Below are positions 1 through 7,239 of a stretch of DNA of 33,343 bases, one piece after another (positions within the stretch are counted from its first letter, which is position 1; each line of letters opens with the position of its first letter). The notes beneath the pieces are model-generated. The model was not told where the DNA came from. It made no database searches and worked only from the letters and a program-made list of their open reading frames with translations. The stretch is from positions 1 to 33,343 of the forward strand of contig DASYVT010000224.1 in the NCBI GenBank assembly GCA_035936835.1. The letters are read 5' to 3'. The stretch comes from Candidatus Methylomirabilota bacterium (GTDB lineage: Bacteria > Methylomirabilota > Methylomirabilia > Rokubacteriales > CSP1-6). A program made the translations under genes and the position numbers.

Positions 1-664
1 TCACCGCCTCGTACACCTTGGTGGTCCTGTAGTCGATGGTGGCGCCCTCGACCACGCCCTGCTTCATGGACGTGTAGAGCTCCGGGAACGGCAGCGGGGT
101 CGGGTTGGCGCCCAGCGCGCGCATGGATTCGATCAGCGCGGGATTCTCCATCACGCGGATCTTCACGCCCTTCAGATCGGCGGGGGTGCGCACCGGGCCC
201 TTCACGGTCTGGATGCCGCTGTCGCCGGTGCTGAAGTAGCCGAGCACCTTGTAGCCGCCCTGCTCCTCGATGCGCTGGGAGAGCAGCTTGCCCGCCGGGC
301 CCTCCGCGATCTTCACCATGTGCTCCTGGTTCTTGATGAGGAACGGGAGCTGGACCACGTTGTAGGCGGGCGCGAAGTTGGCGAGGCCGCCCGCGCCGAT
401 GCACATGTGGATCGTGCCGAGCTTGATGCCCTCGAGCAGATCGCGCTCGCCGCCGAGCTGCGCGCCCCCGAAGACCTGCACCTCGAGCTTGCCGCCCGAG
501 ATCCGCTCGGCCACTTCCTTGAACTTGAGCGCGCCGTCCTGGTACGGATACGTGACCGGCGCGTGGTGCGCGAACTTGATGACGATCTTCTGCTGAGCGC
601 CGGCGTCGCCGATGAAGCCGGTGAAGGACAGAGTAAGGGCAAGGACGGCGAGCAAACGTTTCAT
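1..664 (-). CDS. TRAP transporter substrate-binding protein, DctP family (3' end outside window)
   Basis: Periplasmic receptor of a TRAP transporter, which delivers organic acids to a DctQM-type membrane unit. The protein begins MKRLLAVLALTLSFTGFIGD and has a signal peptide of about 23 residues (cleavage near GDAGA-QQ). The mature part opens with KIVIKFAHH and later carries the family stretch RTPADLKGVKIRVMENP, followed by ALGANPTPLPFPELY, which in DctP proteins lines the carboxylate pocket with its Arg. About 221 codons are present of a usual 320-340; the C-terminus lies beyond base 1. The ATG at 664 is preceded by GGAGG. It lies 56 bases after the HpcH/HpaI aldolase on the same strand, so the pair probably forms one catabolic operon importing and cleaving a hydroxy- or oxo-acid. 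The substrate cannot be told from sequence. Confidence 0.9.
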   Translation of the reverse strand, partial: MKRLLAVLALTLSFTGFIGDAGAQQKIVIKFAHHAPVTYPYQDGALKFKEVAERISGGKLEVQVFGGAQLGGERDLLEGIKLGTIHMCIGAGGLANFAPAYNVVQLPFLIKNQEHMVKIAEGPAGKLLSQRIEEQGGYKVLGYFSTGDSGIQTVKGPVRTPADLKGVKIRVMENPALIESMRALGANPTPLPFPELYTSMKQGVVEGATIDYRTTKVYEAV

Positions 665-720
665 GGGACGTTCCTCCGGGTCAGGTGCTCGGGGTCGCTT
701 CGGGTCACGGTCGAGCCGCG

Positions 721-1488
721 CTACGCGGTCGCCGCCTTCAGATCGTCGAGCTGCCTGCGCACGCCCGCGATCATGCACGCCAGATCGGACGTGAGCATGA
801 CGAGGTCGAAGCCGCGCTTCACCGACCCCGCCGCGAACGCCGCGCTCGCGCAGTGCATGGCCGCCTTGATGCCGTGCTTGTGGGCCGCGTCGCGGATCCG
901 GTCGCAGGTGGCGATGTGCACCGGATCCGGGTTGTCGCCGCGCGGGGCCATGCCGAGCGCGAACGAGAGATCGGCGGGGCCGATGTACACGCAGTCGAGC
1001 CCCGGGGTGGCGCAGATCGCGTCGAGGTTGGCGAGGCCCTCCTTGGTCTCGATCATCGCCATGACCACCATCTCGTCGTTGGCCTTGGCCACGTAGTCGG
1101 CGCCGCCGTAGTGCACCGCGCGCACCGGCCCCGAGGAGCGCATGCCCACCGGCGGATAGCGGCACGCGGCCACCGCCTTCGCCGCGTCCGCCGCGGTATT
1201 GATCAGGGGCACGAGGATGCCGTAGGCGCCAAGGTCCAGCGCCTTCATGATGGGCGCCGGGTCGTTCCACGCCACCCGCACTACCGGCACCGTGTCGGTC
1301 TGCGAGATCGCCTGCAGCATCGGCCAGAGATCGCTCATGTCGGTCGTCCCGTGCTGCATGTCCACAACCAGGGCGTCGAAACCCTGGCGGGCCATCACCT
1401 CGGCGGTGAACCCATGGGACACCGAGAGCCAGCCCATGGTGACACACCGCCCGTCGCGCCACATCTGCTTGATCTTGTTCGGTCGCAC
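721..1488 (-). CDS. HpcH/HpaI-family class II aldolase/citrate lyase-like protein
   Basis: A 255-residue metal-dependent aldolase of the HpaI/RhmA type, which cleaves 4-hydroxy-2-oxo acids to pyruvate plus an aldehyde. Visible signatures are LVVDMQHG at residues 40-47 (His46 corresponds to the catalytic His), Arg71 in VVRVAWND, the metal-binding Glu147 in MIETKEG, and Asp173 in YIGPADLS. Length is normal for the family. The start is GTG at 1488, preceded by GAGGTG; no better in-frame start lies upstream. The TRAP receptor follows 56 bases downstream, consistent with import and cleavage of one substrate. The exact substrate is unknown. The 215 bases up to the divergent lactonase gene hold no gene that I can support. 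Confidence 0.9.
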   Translation of the reverse strand: MRPNKIKQMWRDGRCVTMGWLSVSHGFTAEVMARQGFDALVVDMQHGTTDMSDLWPMLQAISQTDTVPVVRVAWNDPAPIMKALDLGAYGILVPLINTAADAAKAVAACRYPPVGMRSSGPVRAVHYGGADYVAKANDEMVVMAMIETKEGLANLDAICATPGLDCVYIGPADLSFALGMAPRGDNPDPVHIATCDRIRDAAHKHGIKAAMHCASAAFAAGSVKRGFDLVMLTSDLACMIAGVRRQLDDLKAATA

Positions 1489-1702
1489 TGTCGCACCTCG
1501 CGTCGTCGGATGGCCGGTCGCCCGGCGGGTGAGCTTCAGGTGGCCACGATTCTACGCCGAAGGGCGCGGAGATGGGAGAGGGGTAGAGCGGGGCGGACGG
1601 CGGAAGGGATTGTCATCACGGGCGGCTTCGTGTACTGCTATTCGCAGGCAGGATGCTGGAGATGGCGATCGCTACCAGGAGAAGGCCGAGAGGGAGGAGA
1701 TC

Positions 1703-2809
1703 ATGGGTGAAATGGGTCGTCGCGCGTGCTGGGCTCTGCTGCTCGCCGTGGTGTCGGGGCCGATGATGGCTTCGCCGGCGCGGGCAGCCACTTTCGTATA
1801 CGTCGGCAACGCCGAGAGCAACGAGATCTACGTGCTCGAGCTCGACCGGCAGCGCGGCGAGCTGACGGTCGTGGAGAAGGTATCGATCCCCGGCATCGAG
1901 AAGCCGGGCGACTCGACGCCAATGGCGGTCAGCCCCGATCGCCGCTTCCTCTACGTGGGGACGCGCGGCGAGCCGAAGGTCGCGGCCGGCTTCGCGATCG
2001 ACCCAACGACCGGCAAGCTCAAGCACGTTGCCAGCGGTCCGCTCGCAGACAGCATGGCGTACATCTTCACCGACCGCACCGGCCGCTACCTGCTCGGCGC
2101 GTCGTATCCCGGTCACAAGCTCACCGTAAACCCGATCTCGTCGCCCGGAACCGTCCAACCGCCCAAACAGGTGCTGTCGGGCTACCCAAACGCGCACTCG
2201 ATCCTCGCCGATGCGGCGAACCGTCACGTGCTGGCACCCACCCTGGGCAACGACCGCGTCAACCAGTTCACGTTTGATGCTGCCAGCGGCACGCTGGCGC
2301 CGAACACGCCGGCGGCGGTCGAGGTGAAGGAGAAAGCCGGTCCGCGACACTTCGTGTTCCACCCCGGCGGCAAGCTCGTCTACGTCCTCGGCGGGGTCGA
2401 CGGGGTCGTGTACGTCTTCGACTACGACCCCGGCACCGGGAAACTCACGGCGAAGCAGACCGTCAGCGCGCTGCCGCCCGACTTCCAGGGCAAGCCCTCG
2501 GCCGCCGACCTGCACATCACGCCCGACGGCCGGTTCCTCTACGCCTCGGAGCGCACGTCGAGCACGCTGGCCGGCTTCAAGGTCGATCCGGCGAACGGCA
2601 CGCTCTCACCCATCGGCAGCGTGCCGACCGAGAAGCAGCCGCGCGGCTTCAACATCGATTCCTCCGGGCGCTACCTGCTCGCGGTCGGCCAGCTCTCTCA
2701 CGGCCTGTCGAGCTACGCGATCGACCCGGCCAGCGGGAAGCTCACCAAGCTCAAGGAGTACCCGATGGGCAAGAACCCGAACTGGGTCGAGATCGTCGAC
2801 CTGCCCTGA
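1703..2809 (+). CDS. Exported lactonase-family (7-bladed beta-propeller) protein
   Basis: A 368-residue protein of the Pgl/3-carboxymuconate-cyclase-like lactonase family (PF10282). A signal peptide of about 28 residues ends at SPARA-ATF, so the propeller is probably periplasmic. The blades repeat a pattern of TFVYVGN, RFLYVGTRGE, GRYLLGASY, KLVYVLGG, RFLYASERTSST and GRYLLAVGQ, each followed by a phrase like DPATGKL; about seven such units are seen. The family hydrolyses sugar lactones or acts on carboxymuconate, but many members are untested. The start ATG at 1703 has GGGAGGAGA just before it. A RidA gene follows after 11 bases and the AhpD-like selenoprotein after that, so the three probably share a transcript. 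Confidence 0.9.
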   Translation: MGEMGRRACWALLLAVVSGPMMASPARAATFVYVGNAESNEIYVLELDRQRGELTVVEKVSIPGIEKPGDSTPMAVSPDRRFLYVGTRGEPKVAAGFAIDPTTGKLKHVASGPLADSMAYIFTDRTGRYLLGASYPGHKLTVNPISSPGTVQPPKQVLSGYPNAHSILADAANRHVLAPTLGNDRVNQFTFDAASGTLAPNTPAAVEVKEKAGPRHFVFHPGGKLVYVLGGVDGVVYVFDYDPGTGKLTAKQTVSALPPDFQGKPSAADLHITPDGRFLYASERTSSTLAGFKVDPANGTLSPIGSVPTEKQPRGFNIDSSGRYLLAVGQLSHGLSSYAIDPASGKLTKLKEYPMGKNPNWVEIVDLP

Positions 2810-2820
2810 GAGGGAGTGCC

Positions 2821-3207
2821 ATGCCCAGGAAAGAGATCGTCCGCGTCGATGCAGCGGCGGCGAATCCGAACCTGTCGCCGGCCACGAAGTTCGGCAGCCT
2901 CGTCTTCGTGTCCGGCCAAACGGGACGGCATCCGGTCACCGGAGAGCTCGGCAAGGACGTACGGGAACAGACCCGCAACGTGCTCGAACGGATCAAGACG
3001 ATCCTGACGGCGGCGGGTACGTCGCTGGACAACGTGCTGACGGCAACGACGTATCTGACCAAGGTGCAGGACGTCGCAGCATACAATGAGGAGTACGCGA
3101 AGTACTTCCCGGCCAACAAGCCGGCGAGGACGACCGTGACGGTGGCGGCGCTGAACTCGCCCGATCTTATCGTGGAGATCACGGTCACCGCGTGCATCCC
3201 TGACTGA
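2821..3207 (+). CDS. RidA family protein
   Basis: A 128-residue RidA/YjgF/UK114 protein. Family members hydrolyse reactive enamine/imine intermediates to keto acids and ammonia, or act as steps in ring-cleavage pathways. Features seen are FVSGQTG (residues 29-35), TRNVLERI with TAAGTSLDNV (51-72), and PARTTV with Arg103, matching the conserved Arg that binds the substrate carboxylate, plus Glu119 in IVEITVTA near the end. Length is typical (about 128). The ATG at 2821 follows AGAGGGAG, 11 bases after the lactonase stop. It sits between the lactonase and the AhpD-like gene, suggesting a role in that pathway rather than general housekeeping. A second, divergent RidA lies at 4250. Confidence 0.93.
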   Translation: MPRKEIVRVDAAAANPNLSPATKFGSLVFVSGQTGRHPVTGELGKDVREQTRNVLERIKTILTAAGTSLDNVLTATTYLTKVQDVAAYNEEYAKYFPANKPARTTVTVAALNSPDLIVEITVTACIPD

Positions 3208-3240
3208 CGCAGCCTCAACCTGGAAAGAAGGAGGACGACG

Positions 3241-3759
3241 ATGGCAAGGATCGAGCCGCTGAAAATCCACGAGGTCGACGACGAGATCCGGCATGCCTGC
3301 GAGGAGGCCGAGCGCCAGACCGGCACCTCGGCGAGCACGCGAACCTACGCGAAGAATCCGGCCGTCTTCAAGGCGCTCGGCGCATTCCGCGCCGCGCTCG
3401 GGCGCGAGGGCACGATCGATCCGGTGCTCCGCGAGCTGGTGCGGATCAAGATCGCCGGCCTCAACGCCTGCCGATACTGACTCACGCTGCGCTATGCCGG
3501 GGCCCGGCATGCGGGAGCGACGGAAGCGAAGATCGCCGCGATCAACGACGAGAGCTCGGACCTCTTGAGCCCTCGGGAGCGAGCCGCCCTCAGGTTCGCC
3601 GAGAAGCTCGCCGTCGACCACCAGAAGGTCGACGACACGCTGTGGTCGGAGATGCGCCAGCACTTCTCGGAGGCCGAGATCATCGAGCTGGTCGCCCACA
3701 CGACGCTCTACATCGGGTTCGGCCGGTTCAACGAGATCGTGGGGCTGGATCCGGCGTAG
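3241..3759 (+). CDS. AhpD/carboxymuconolactone-decarboxylase-like selenoprotein (in-frame TGA at 3478-3480 read as Sec)
   Basis: Reading through the TGA gives 172 residues. Before it: MARIEPLKIHEVDDEIRH up to LNACRY; after it: LTLRYAGARHAG, then LSPRERAALRFAEKLAVDH and FSEAEIIELVAHTTLYIGFG, all typical of one CMD/AhpD-like domain. The TGA is codon 80, three residues after Cys77, giving C77-R-Y-U80. In cysteine members of the family this site is the redox CxxC; the window's own relative at 8233-8811 has C86-T-Y-C89. AhpD-like proteins with a CxxU motif are a known bacterial selenoprotein group. A hairpin fitting the bacterial SECIS consensus starts five bases after the TGA. The domain is whole on both sides of the TGA and has no other lesion, which argues against a pseudogene. 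Expected role: thiol/selenol peroxidase or reductase. The start has AAGGAGG upstream, and the gene is the third of an operon. Alternative: a sequencing error of TGC or TGT. Confidence 0.82.
3485..3519 (+). promoter_or_regulatory. Putative bacterial SECIS element in the AhpD-like gene
   Basis: Directly after the TGA (3478-3480) the RNA can fold as: 3485-3488 with 3516-3519, an internal mismatch, 3490-3492 with 3511-3513, a single bulged U (3493), then a perfect seven-pair top stem ATGCCGG (3494-3500) with CCGGCAT (3504-3510). The apical loop is GGC. The loop begins 20 bases after the TGA, within the 16-37 range of the bacterial consensus, and its first two bases are G. A bulged U in the stem and Gs in the loop are also features of the E. 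coli fdhF element bound by SelB. Base pairing was done by hand. Confidence 0.7.
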
Positions 3760-3771
3760 CCGCCGCGCCGG

Positions 3772-4073
3772 CTAGCCCTCGAGCGGGCGCCGGTGGTCGG
3801 CGGTGGGCAGGGCGAACGGCCACTGCCGGCGGAACTTCGAGTCCAGGCAGTGGCGACCACAGGCCACTTTCTCCGGCTCGTCGAACACGCTGCAGCGCTT
3901 CACGCCGACGAGGCACGGGAACCCGAGAAATTGCTTCGTCTCGAACTCGACCTCCACCTCCTGCTTCTTCCCGGCTCGCTCGCGGGCGCGTACATGCCTG
4001 GCGCCGGGCGGATCCTCAGCGAGGGAACCATCGTCAGCTCGAGCTCGGCCAAGAGATCGTAGTGCAGGCTCAT
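3772..4073 (-). pseudogene. Small Cys-containing protein gene, apparently frameshifted
   Basis: An ATG at 4073 with a strong GAGGAGGT seven bases upstream opens MSLHYDLLAELELTMVPSLR, which then runs into an Arg/Ser-rich shadow. The coding character passes to the frame ending at 3772, which reads KKQEVEVEFETKQFLGF, then PCLVGVKRCSVFDEPEKVAC, then GRHCLDSKFRRQWPFALP. The two halves join somewhere near 3960-4000 if one base is gained or lost, giving a protein of about 100 residues with four Cys. A GTG at 3957 could instead start a 61-residue intact protein. I do not recognise the family; the Cys and His spacing suggests metal binding. It is convergent with the selenoprotein gene, only 12 bases away. 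Confidence 0.4.
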
Positions 4074-4235
4074 AGCGGCACCTCCTCAGTCTGGAGTCCC
4101 AACGCTTCCTCATTCTCGCCGGGAAGGTGGAGCCTTGGCCATCCGTCATTTCGCTCCATTTTCTAGTGCGAACGCACCAGGGCCATGAAACGCGTTCCGT
4201 CCGGCCAGCCCGAGCCGCACGTGACCATACGGTGC

Positions 4236-4241
4236 TAGACT
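4236..4241 (+). promoter_or_regulatory. -10 element of the second RidA gene, likely leaderless
   Basis: TAGACT lies eight bases before the ATG at 4250, with TG one base in front (TGC-TAGACT, close to an extended -10). No ribosome binding site stands between it and the start codon. A weak -35 (GAGCCG) can be placed at 4212 with an 18-base spacer. The geometry puts the transcription start at or within a few bases of the ATG. Confidence 0.4.
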
Positions 4242-4249
4242 CCCGGGCC

Positions 4250-4642
4250 ATGGACCTCGAGTTCCTGATGGTGCCGGGCGCGCCGCCGCCGCCGCCCACC
4301 GCGCCCTACAGCCACGCCGTCCGTGCGGGCGACTACCTCTTCGTCACGGGCCAGATGCCGTCGGATCCCAAGACCGGCGACAGGCTCGTGCCGGGCGGCA
4401 TCGTCGAGCAGACGCACCAGGTGATGAAAAATCTCCAAGCCGTGCTCACGGGCGCGGGCACGAGCCTCGACCGCGCCGTCTTCGCGCGGGTCTACCTCGT
4501 GAACTTCCAGGATTACTCGGTAATGAACGGGGTCTACGCGACGTACTTCACGCCCGGGCGCCTGCCCGGCCGCACCTGCGTCGGCGTCACGGGCCTGGCG
4601 CTGGGCGCCCTCGTCGAGATCGACCTCGTCGTCAAGCCGTGA
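4250..4642 (+). CDS. RidA family protein (second copy)
   Basis: A 130-residue RidA-family protein. It has YSHAVRAGDYLFVTGQMPSD near the N-terminus, a TGAGTSLDRAVFARVYLVNF segment in the middle, and PGRTCVGV with Arg108 (the conserved carboxylate-binding Arg) and Glu123 in LVEIDLVV. It differs strongly from the copy at 2821: a proline-rich start (APPPPPTAP) and a longer loop before the Gln of VEQTHQVM. The ATG at 4250 is chosen because the family's N-terminus begins there and a -10 hexamer lies eight bases upstream. It is transcribed alone; its 3' end nearly touches the convergent exonuclease III gene (six bases). Confidence 0.9.
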   Translation: MDLEFLMVPGAPPPPPTAPYSHAVRAGDYLFVTGQMPSDPKTGDRLVPGGIVEQTHQVMKNLQAVLTGAGTSLDRAVFARVYLVNFQDYSVMNGVYATYFTPGRLPGRTCVGVTGLALGALVEIDLVVKP

Positions 4643-4648
4643 GCGGGG

Positions 4649-5413
4649 TCACCCGAGCTCCAGCGTGATGGGGCAGTGGTCCGAGCCCTGGACGTGGGGC
4701 AGGATCCCGGCGGCCTTGACCCGCCCGCGCAGCTCGTCCGAGACGAAGAAGTAGTCGATGCGCCAGCCGACGTTCCGCGCCCGCGCGCCTACCCGTCGCA
4801 CGTCCCACCAGGTGTAGTGGCCCGGCTCGCTCACGAAGATCCGGAAGGTGTCGTGGTAGCCGTGGGTGACGAGCTTCGACACCCACTCCCGCTCGACGGG
4901 CATGAAGCCCGGGCTCTTCTCGTTCTCCTTGGGGCGCGCCAAGTCCAACTCGGTGTGCGCCGTGTTGACGTCGCCGCAGACGATGACGCCCTTGCCTGCT
5001 GCGCGGAGGCGCTCGGTGAGAGCCAGGAACTCGTCGTAGAAGGCGAGCTTGTGGGCGAGGCGCTCCGGGCCCATGCCGCTGTTGGGAAAATAGACGTTGA
5101 AGAGGTGGAAGTCGGGATACTCGGCGTGGACGATTCGCCCCTCGGCGTCGAGGACGCGCGAGCCGAAGGCTGTCGCGACGGCGAGCGGCTCGGGCTTGCT
5201 GTAGGTCGCCACGCCGGAGTACCCCTTCTTCTCGGCCACGCTCCAGTAGGATCGATAGCCCCCGAGGTCCTTCATCTCCGGCGTGATCTGGTCCTCCTGG
5301 ATCTTGGTCTCCTGGACGCAGAGGACGTCGGGCTTTTCTGCGGCGACGAACTCCGGCAGCCCCTTTTTCCAGGCCGCGCGGATCCCGTTGACGTTCCAGG
5401 AGGTGAGCTTCAC
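4649..5413 (-). CDS. xth: Exodeoxyribonuclease III
   Basis: A 254-residue EEP-superfamily nuclease that cuts DNA at abasic sites and removes 3' blocks during base-excision repair. Seen: KLTSWNVNGIRA at the N-terminus (Asn7), the metal-binding Glu35 in LCVQETKI, YFPNSG, GDVNTAH with the active-site Asp-Asn pair, WWDVR and GWRIDYFFVS near the C-terminus, and the final GSDHCPI with the catalytic His. All catalytic positions of ExoIII are present and length is typical (about 255-268). The GTG at 5413 overlaps the TGA of the AtuA gene as GTGA, implying translational coupling. It is the last gene of a minus-strand run from 8811. Co-translation with a catabolic-type gene is unusual for xth. Confidence 0.95.
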   Translation of the reverse strand: MKLTSWNVNGIRAAWKKGLPEFVAAEKPDVLCVQETKIQEDQITPEMKDLGGYRSYWSVAEKKGYSGVATYSKPEPLAVATAFGSRVLDAEGRIVHAEYPDFHLFNVYFPNSGMGPERLAHKLAFYDEFLALTERLRAAGKGVIVCGDVNTAHTELDLARPKENEKSPGFMPVEREWVSKLVTHGYHDTFRIFVSEPGHYTWWDVRRVGARARNVGWRIDYFFVSDELRGRVKAAGILPHVQGSDHCPITLELG

Positions 5414-7170
5414 CCGAGGAGCGCTTCTGGGACGTCCACGACCTTGGCGCGCAGGTACTCGCCCAGGCTCTTGGCCTGAGGGTCGCTCCGCGTCGAGGCC
5501 GACACGCCCTCGCCGAGCAGGCGCTGGATCACGAAGTTGACCGCCAGGAGGTTGGGCAGAAGGTAGCGCTCGACCTCGAGGCCGCGCGCCTCGGGCAGGA
5601 GCTGGCTGAGCCGCTCGGCGGTCAGGAACTGGCTGAGCCACGCATACGCCTCAGGAGTGCGCGCCCAGACGCCGACATTGGCGTTGCCGCCCTTGTCTCC
5701 CGAGCGCGCTCCCGCGACACGCCCGAGCGGCGCCCGGACCGTCCTGGCGCCCGACGCTGGCGGAATGACCGCTGATTGGGGGAGTGCGGGGGCCATGTCT
5801 GGGCCCCCGCTCATGGTCGTCGGAATGGCGATCTCGCGCCCACCCACGTGCACCAGCTGTTCGATCAGCCCCGACGGCACCAGCGCCGGCCAGTAGACCG
5901 CGTAGGCCGTCTCTTCGGTCGGCGGCGAGGTCATGTGGAAGCCCGGGTAGTGCGCCAGCGCCATCTCGATCGCGCGGTTCGACCAAACGCGCCCGACCTT
6001 GGCGCCGTCGGGATCCTTTACCGTGATCTTGAGCAGGGCCTGCGCCGACTCGTTCGACTCGGGATCCTCCTGGTCCGAGCGGCGCAGCGAGACCGCGACT
6101 TCCGCGAAGCGCTCGCGCCCGCCCACCATGCCCCAGAAGGTGTCCTCGATGAGCTTGGCCTTCTCGGGGATGTCGAGCCCCGTCAGCACGAAGGTCATGG
6201 TGTTCTTGTAGCCGCCGACGTAGTTGAGACACAGCTTGGTGTCGGGCGGCGGCGGCTCGCCCTTCACGCTCCTCACGCGCACGCGATCGGGTCCGTCCTG
6301 GGCGAGACGAATCGAGTCGAAGCGCGCGCTTACGTCGGGGTTGAGATAGCGCGGCCCACCGATCTCGTAGAGGAGCTGGGCCGTGATGGTGCCGACGGAG
6401 ACGAGCCCGCCCGTGCCGGGGTGCTTGGTGACGACGAACTCGCCGGAGGCCTCCATCTCCGCCACGGGGAAGCCGATCTTCGTGTACGTCGGCACCTCCT
6501 GGAAGAAGGAGTAGTTGCCGCCGCAGCACTGGGCGCCGCATTCCAGGATGTGGCCGCAGACGACGCCCGCCGCGAGGCGGTCCCAATCGTCGCGCTTCCA
6601 GCCGAACTTCCACGCCGCGGGGCCGAGCGCCAGCGCGGCATCCGTGACGCGGCCGGTGATGACGACGTCGGCGCCCTGGGCCAGCGCTAGGGCGATGCCC
6701 CAGCCGCCGAGGTAGGCGTTGGCGGTGACGACGGACGCGCGCAGGTCTTTTAACGGACGGCCTCGGTCGAGGTGCGCCAGCGCGTGGCCGGTTCGCTGCC
6801 ACTCGTCGAGCTTCCCCAGCACGTCGTCGCCGGTGATGTAGGCGATCTTCGGCTTGAGCCCCTGCTTGACCGCGACGGCCTGCACCGCCGCGGCGCAGCC
6901 GGCGGGGTTGAGCCCGCCCGCGTTCGCCACGACCTTGATCCCCTTGGCGAGGCAGGCGCCCAGCACCTGCTCCATCTGGGTCACGAAGGTCGTCGCGTAG
7001 CCGGTCTCCGGCTTCTTCGCGCGGCTCTTGTAGAGGATGGCCATGGTCAGCTCGGCCAGGTAGTCGCCCGTCAGCACGTCGATGGGTCCTCCCTCGACCA
7101 TCTCCCGCGCGGCCGACAGCCGGTCGCCGTAGAACCCGCTGCAGTTGGCGATGCGGAGAATGTCGGCCAT
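5410..7170 (-). CDS. AtuA-family protein (acyclic terpene utilisation-like), with C-terminal AtuA-like domain
   Basis: A 586-residue protein. Residues 5 to about 400 match the AtuA/DUF1446 domain: RIANCSGFYGDRLSAARE, then DVLTGDYLAELTM, VVANAGGLNPAG, and DVVITGRVTDAALALGP. The last 110 residues form the second domain often fused to it, opening with GRVAGARSGDKGGNANVGVW. In Pseudomonas AtuA is needed for citronellol/geraniol breakdown; the biochemical step is not settled, and homologues occur in many acyl-CoA clusters. The ATG is at 7170. A PF04392-type receptor lies upstream and exonuclease III is coupled downstream by a GTGA overlap. No partner carboxylase or acyl-CoA genes are nearby, so the substrate is open. 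Confidence 0.88.
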   Translation of the reverse strand: MADILRIANCSGFYGDRLSAAREMVEGGPIDVLTGDYLAELTMAILYKSRAKKPETGYATTFVTQMEQVLGACLAKGIKVVANAGGLNPAGCAAAVQAVAVKQGLKPKIAYITGDDVLGKLDEWQRTGHALAHLDRGRPLKDLRASVVTANAYLGGWGIALALAQGADVVITGRVTDAALALGPAAWKFGWKRDDWDRLAAGVVCGHILECGAQCCGGNYSFFQEVPTYTKIGFPVAEMEASGEFVVTKHPGTGGLVSVGTITAQLLYEIGGPRYLNPDVSARFDSIRLAQDGPDRVRVRSVKGEPPPPDTKLCLNYVGGYKNTMTFVLTGLDIPEKAKLIEDTFWGMVGGRERFAEVAVSLRRSDQEDPESNESAQALLKITVKDPDGAKVGRVWSNRAIEMALAHYPGFHMTSPPTEETAYAVYWPALVPSGLIEQLVHVGGREIAIPTTMSGGPDMAPALPQSAVIPPASGARTVRAPLGRVAGARSGDKGGNANVGVWARTPEAYAWLSQFLTAERLSQLLPEARGLEVERYLLPNLLAVNFVIQRLLGEGVSASTRSDPQAKSLGEYLRAKVVDVPEALLG

Positions 7171-7206
7171 CGGATCAGCCCCTCACCTTCATCGCCCCTC
7201 ACCCTA

Positions 7207-7229
7207 CCCTCTCCCCAGAGGGGAGAGGG
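7207..7229. repeat. REP-like perfect palindrome between AtuA and receptor gene
   Basis: CCCTCTCCCC at 7207-7216 and GGGGAGAGGG at 7220-7229 form ten perfect pairs around a three-base AGA loop, just after CCCCTCACCCTACC. This C/T-rich half followed by its palindrome is a widely scattered extragenic repeat form in many GC-rich bacteria. It lies in the 69 bases between two same-strand genes, where it could stabilise mRNA or attenuate AtuA. Only one copy was noticed in this window. Confidence 0.55.
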
Positions 7230-7239
7230 AAACGGATGG

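Noticed and set aside
685-1710. Long plus-strand frame over the aldolase gene
   Set aside because: His/Arg-rich composition typical of an antisense shadow; the minus-strand aldolase has all family motifs.
7207-7229. Palindrome as an operator or attC
   Set aside because: It is a perfect stem with a three-base loop and C/T-rich flank, without attC boxes; a common extragenic repeat type explains it.
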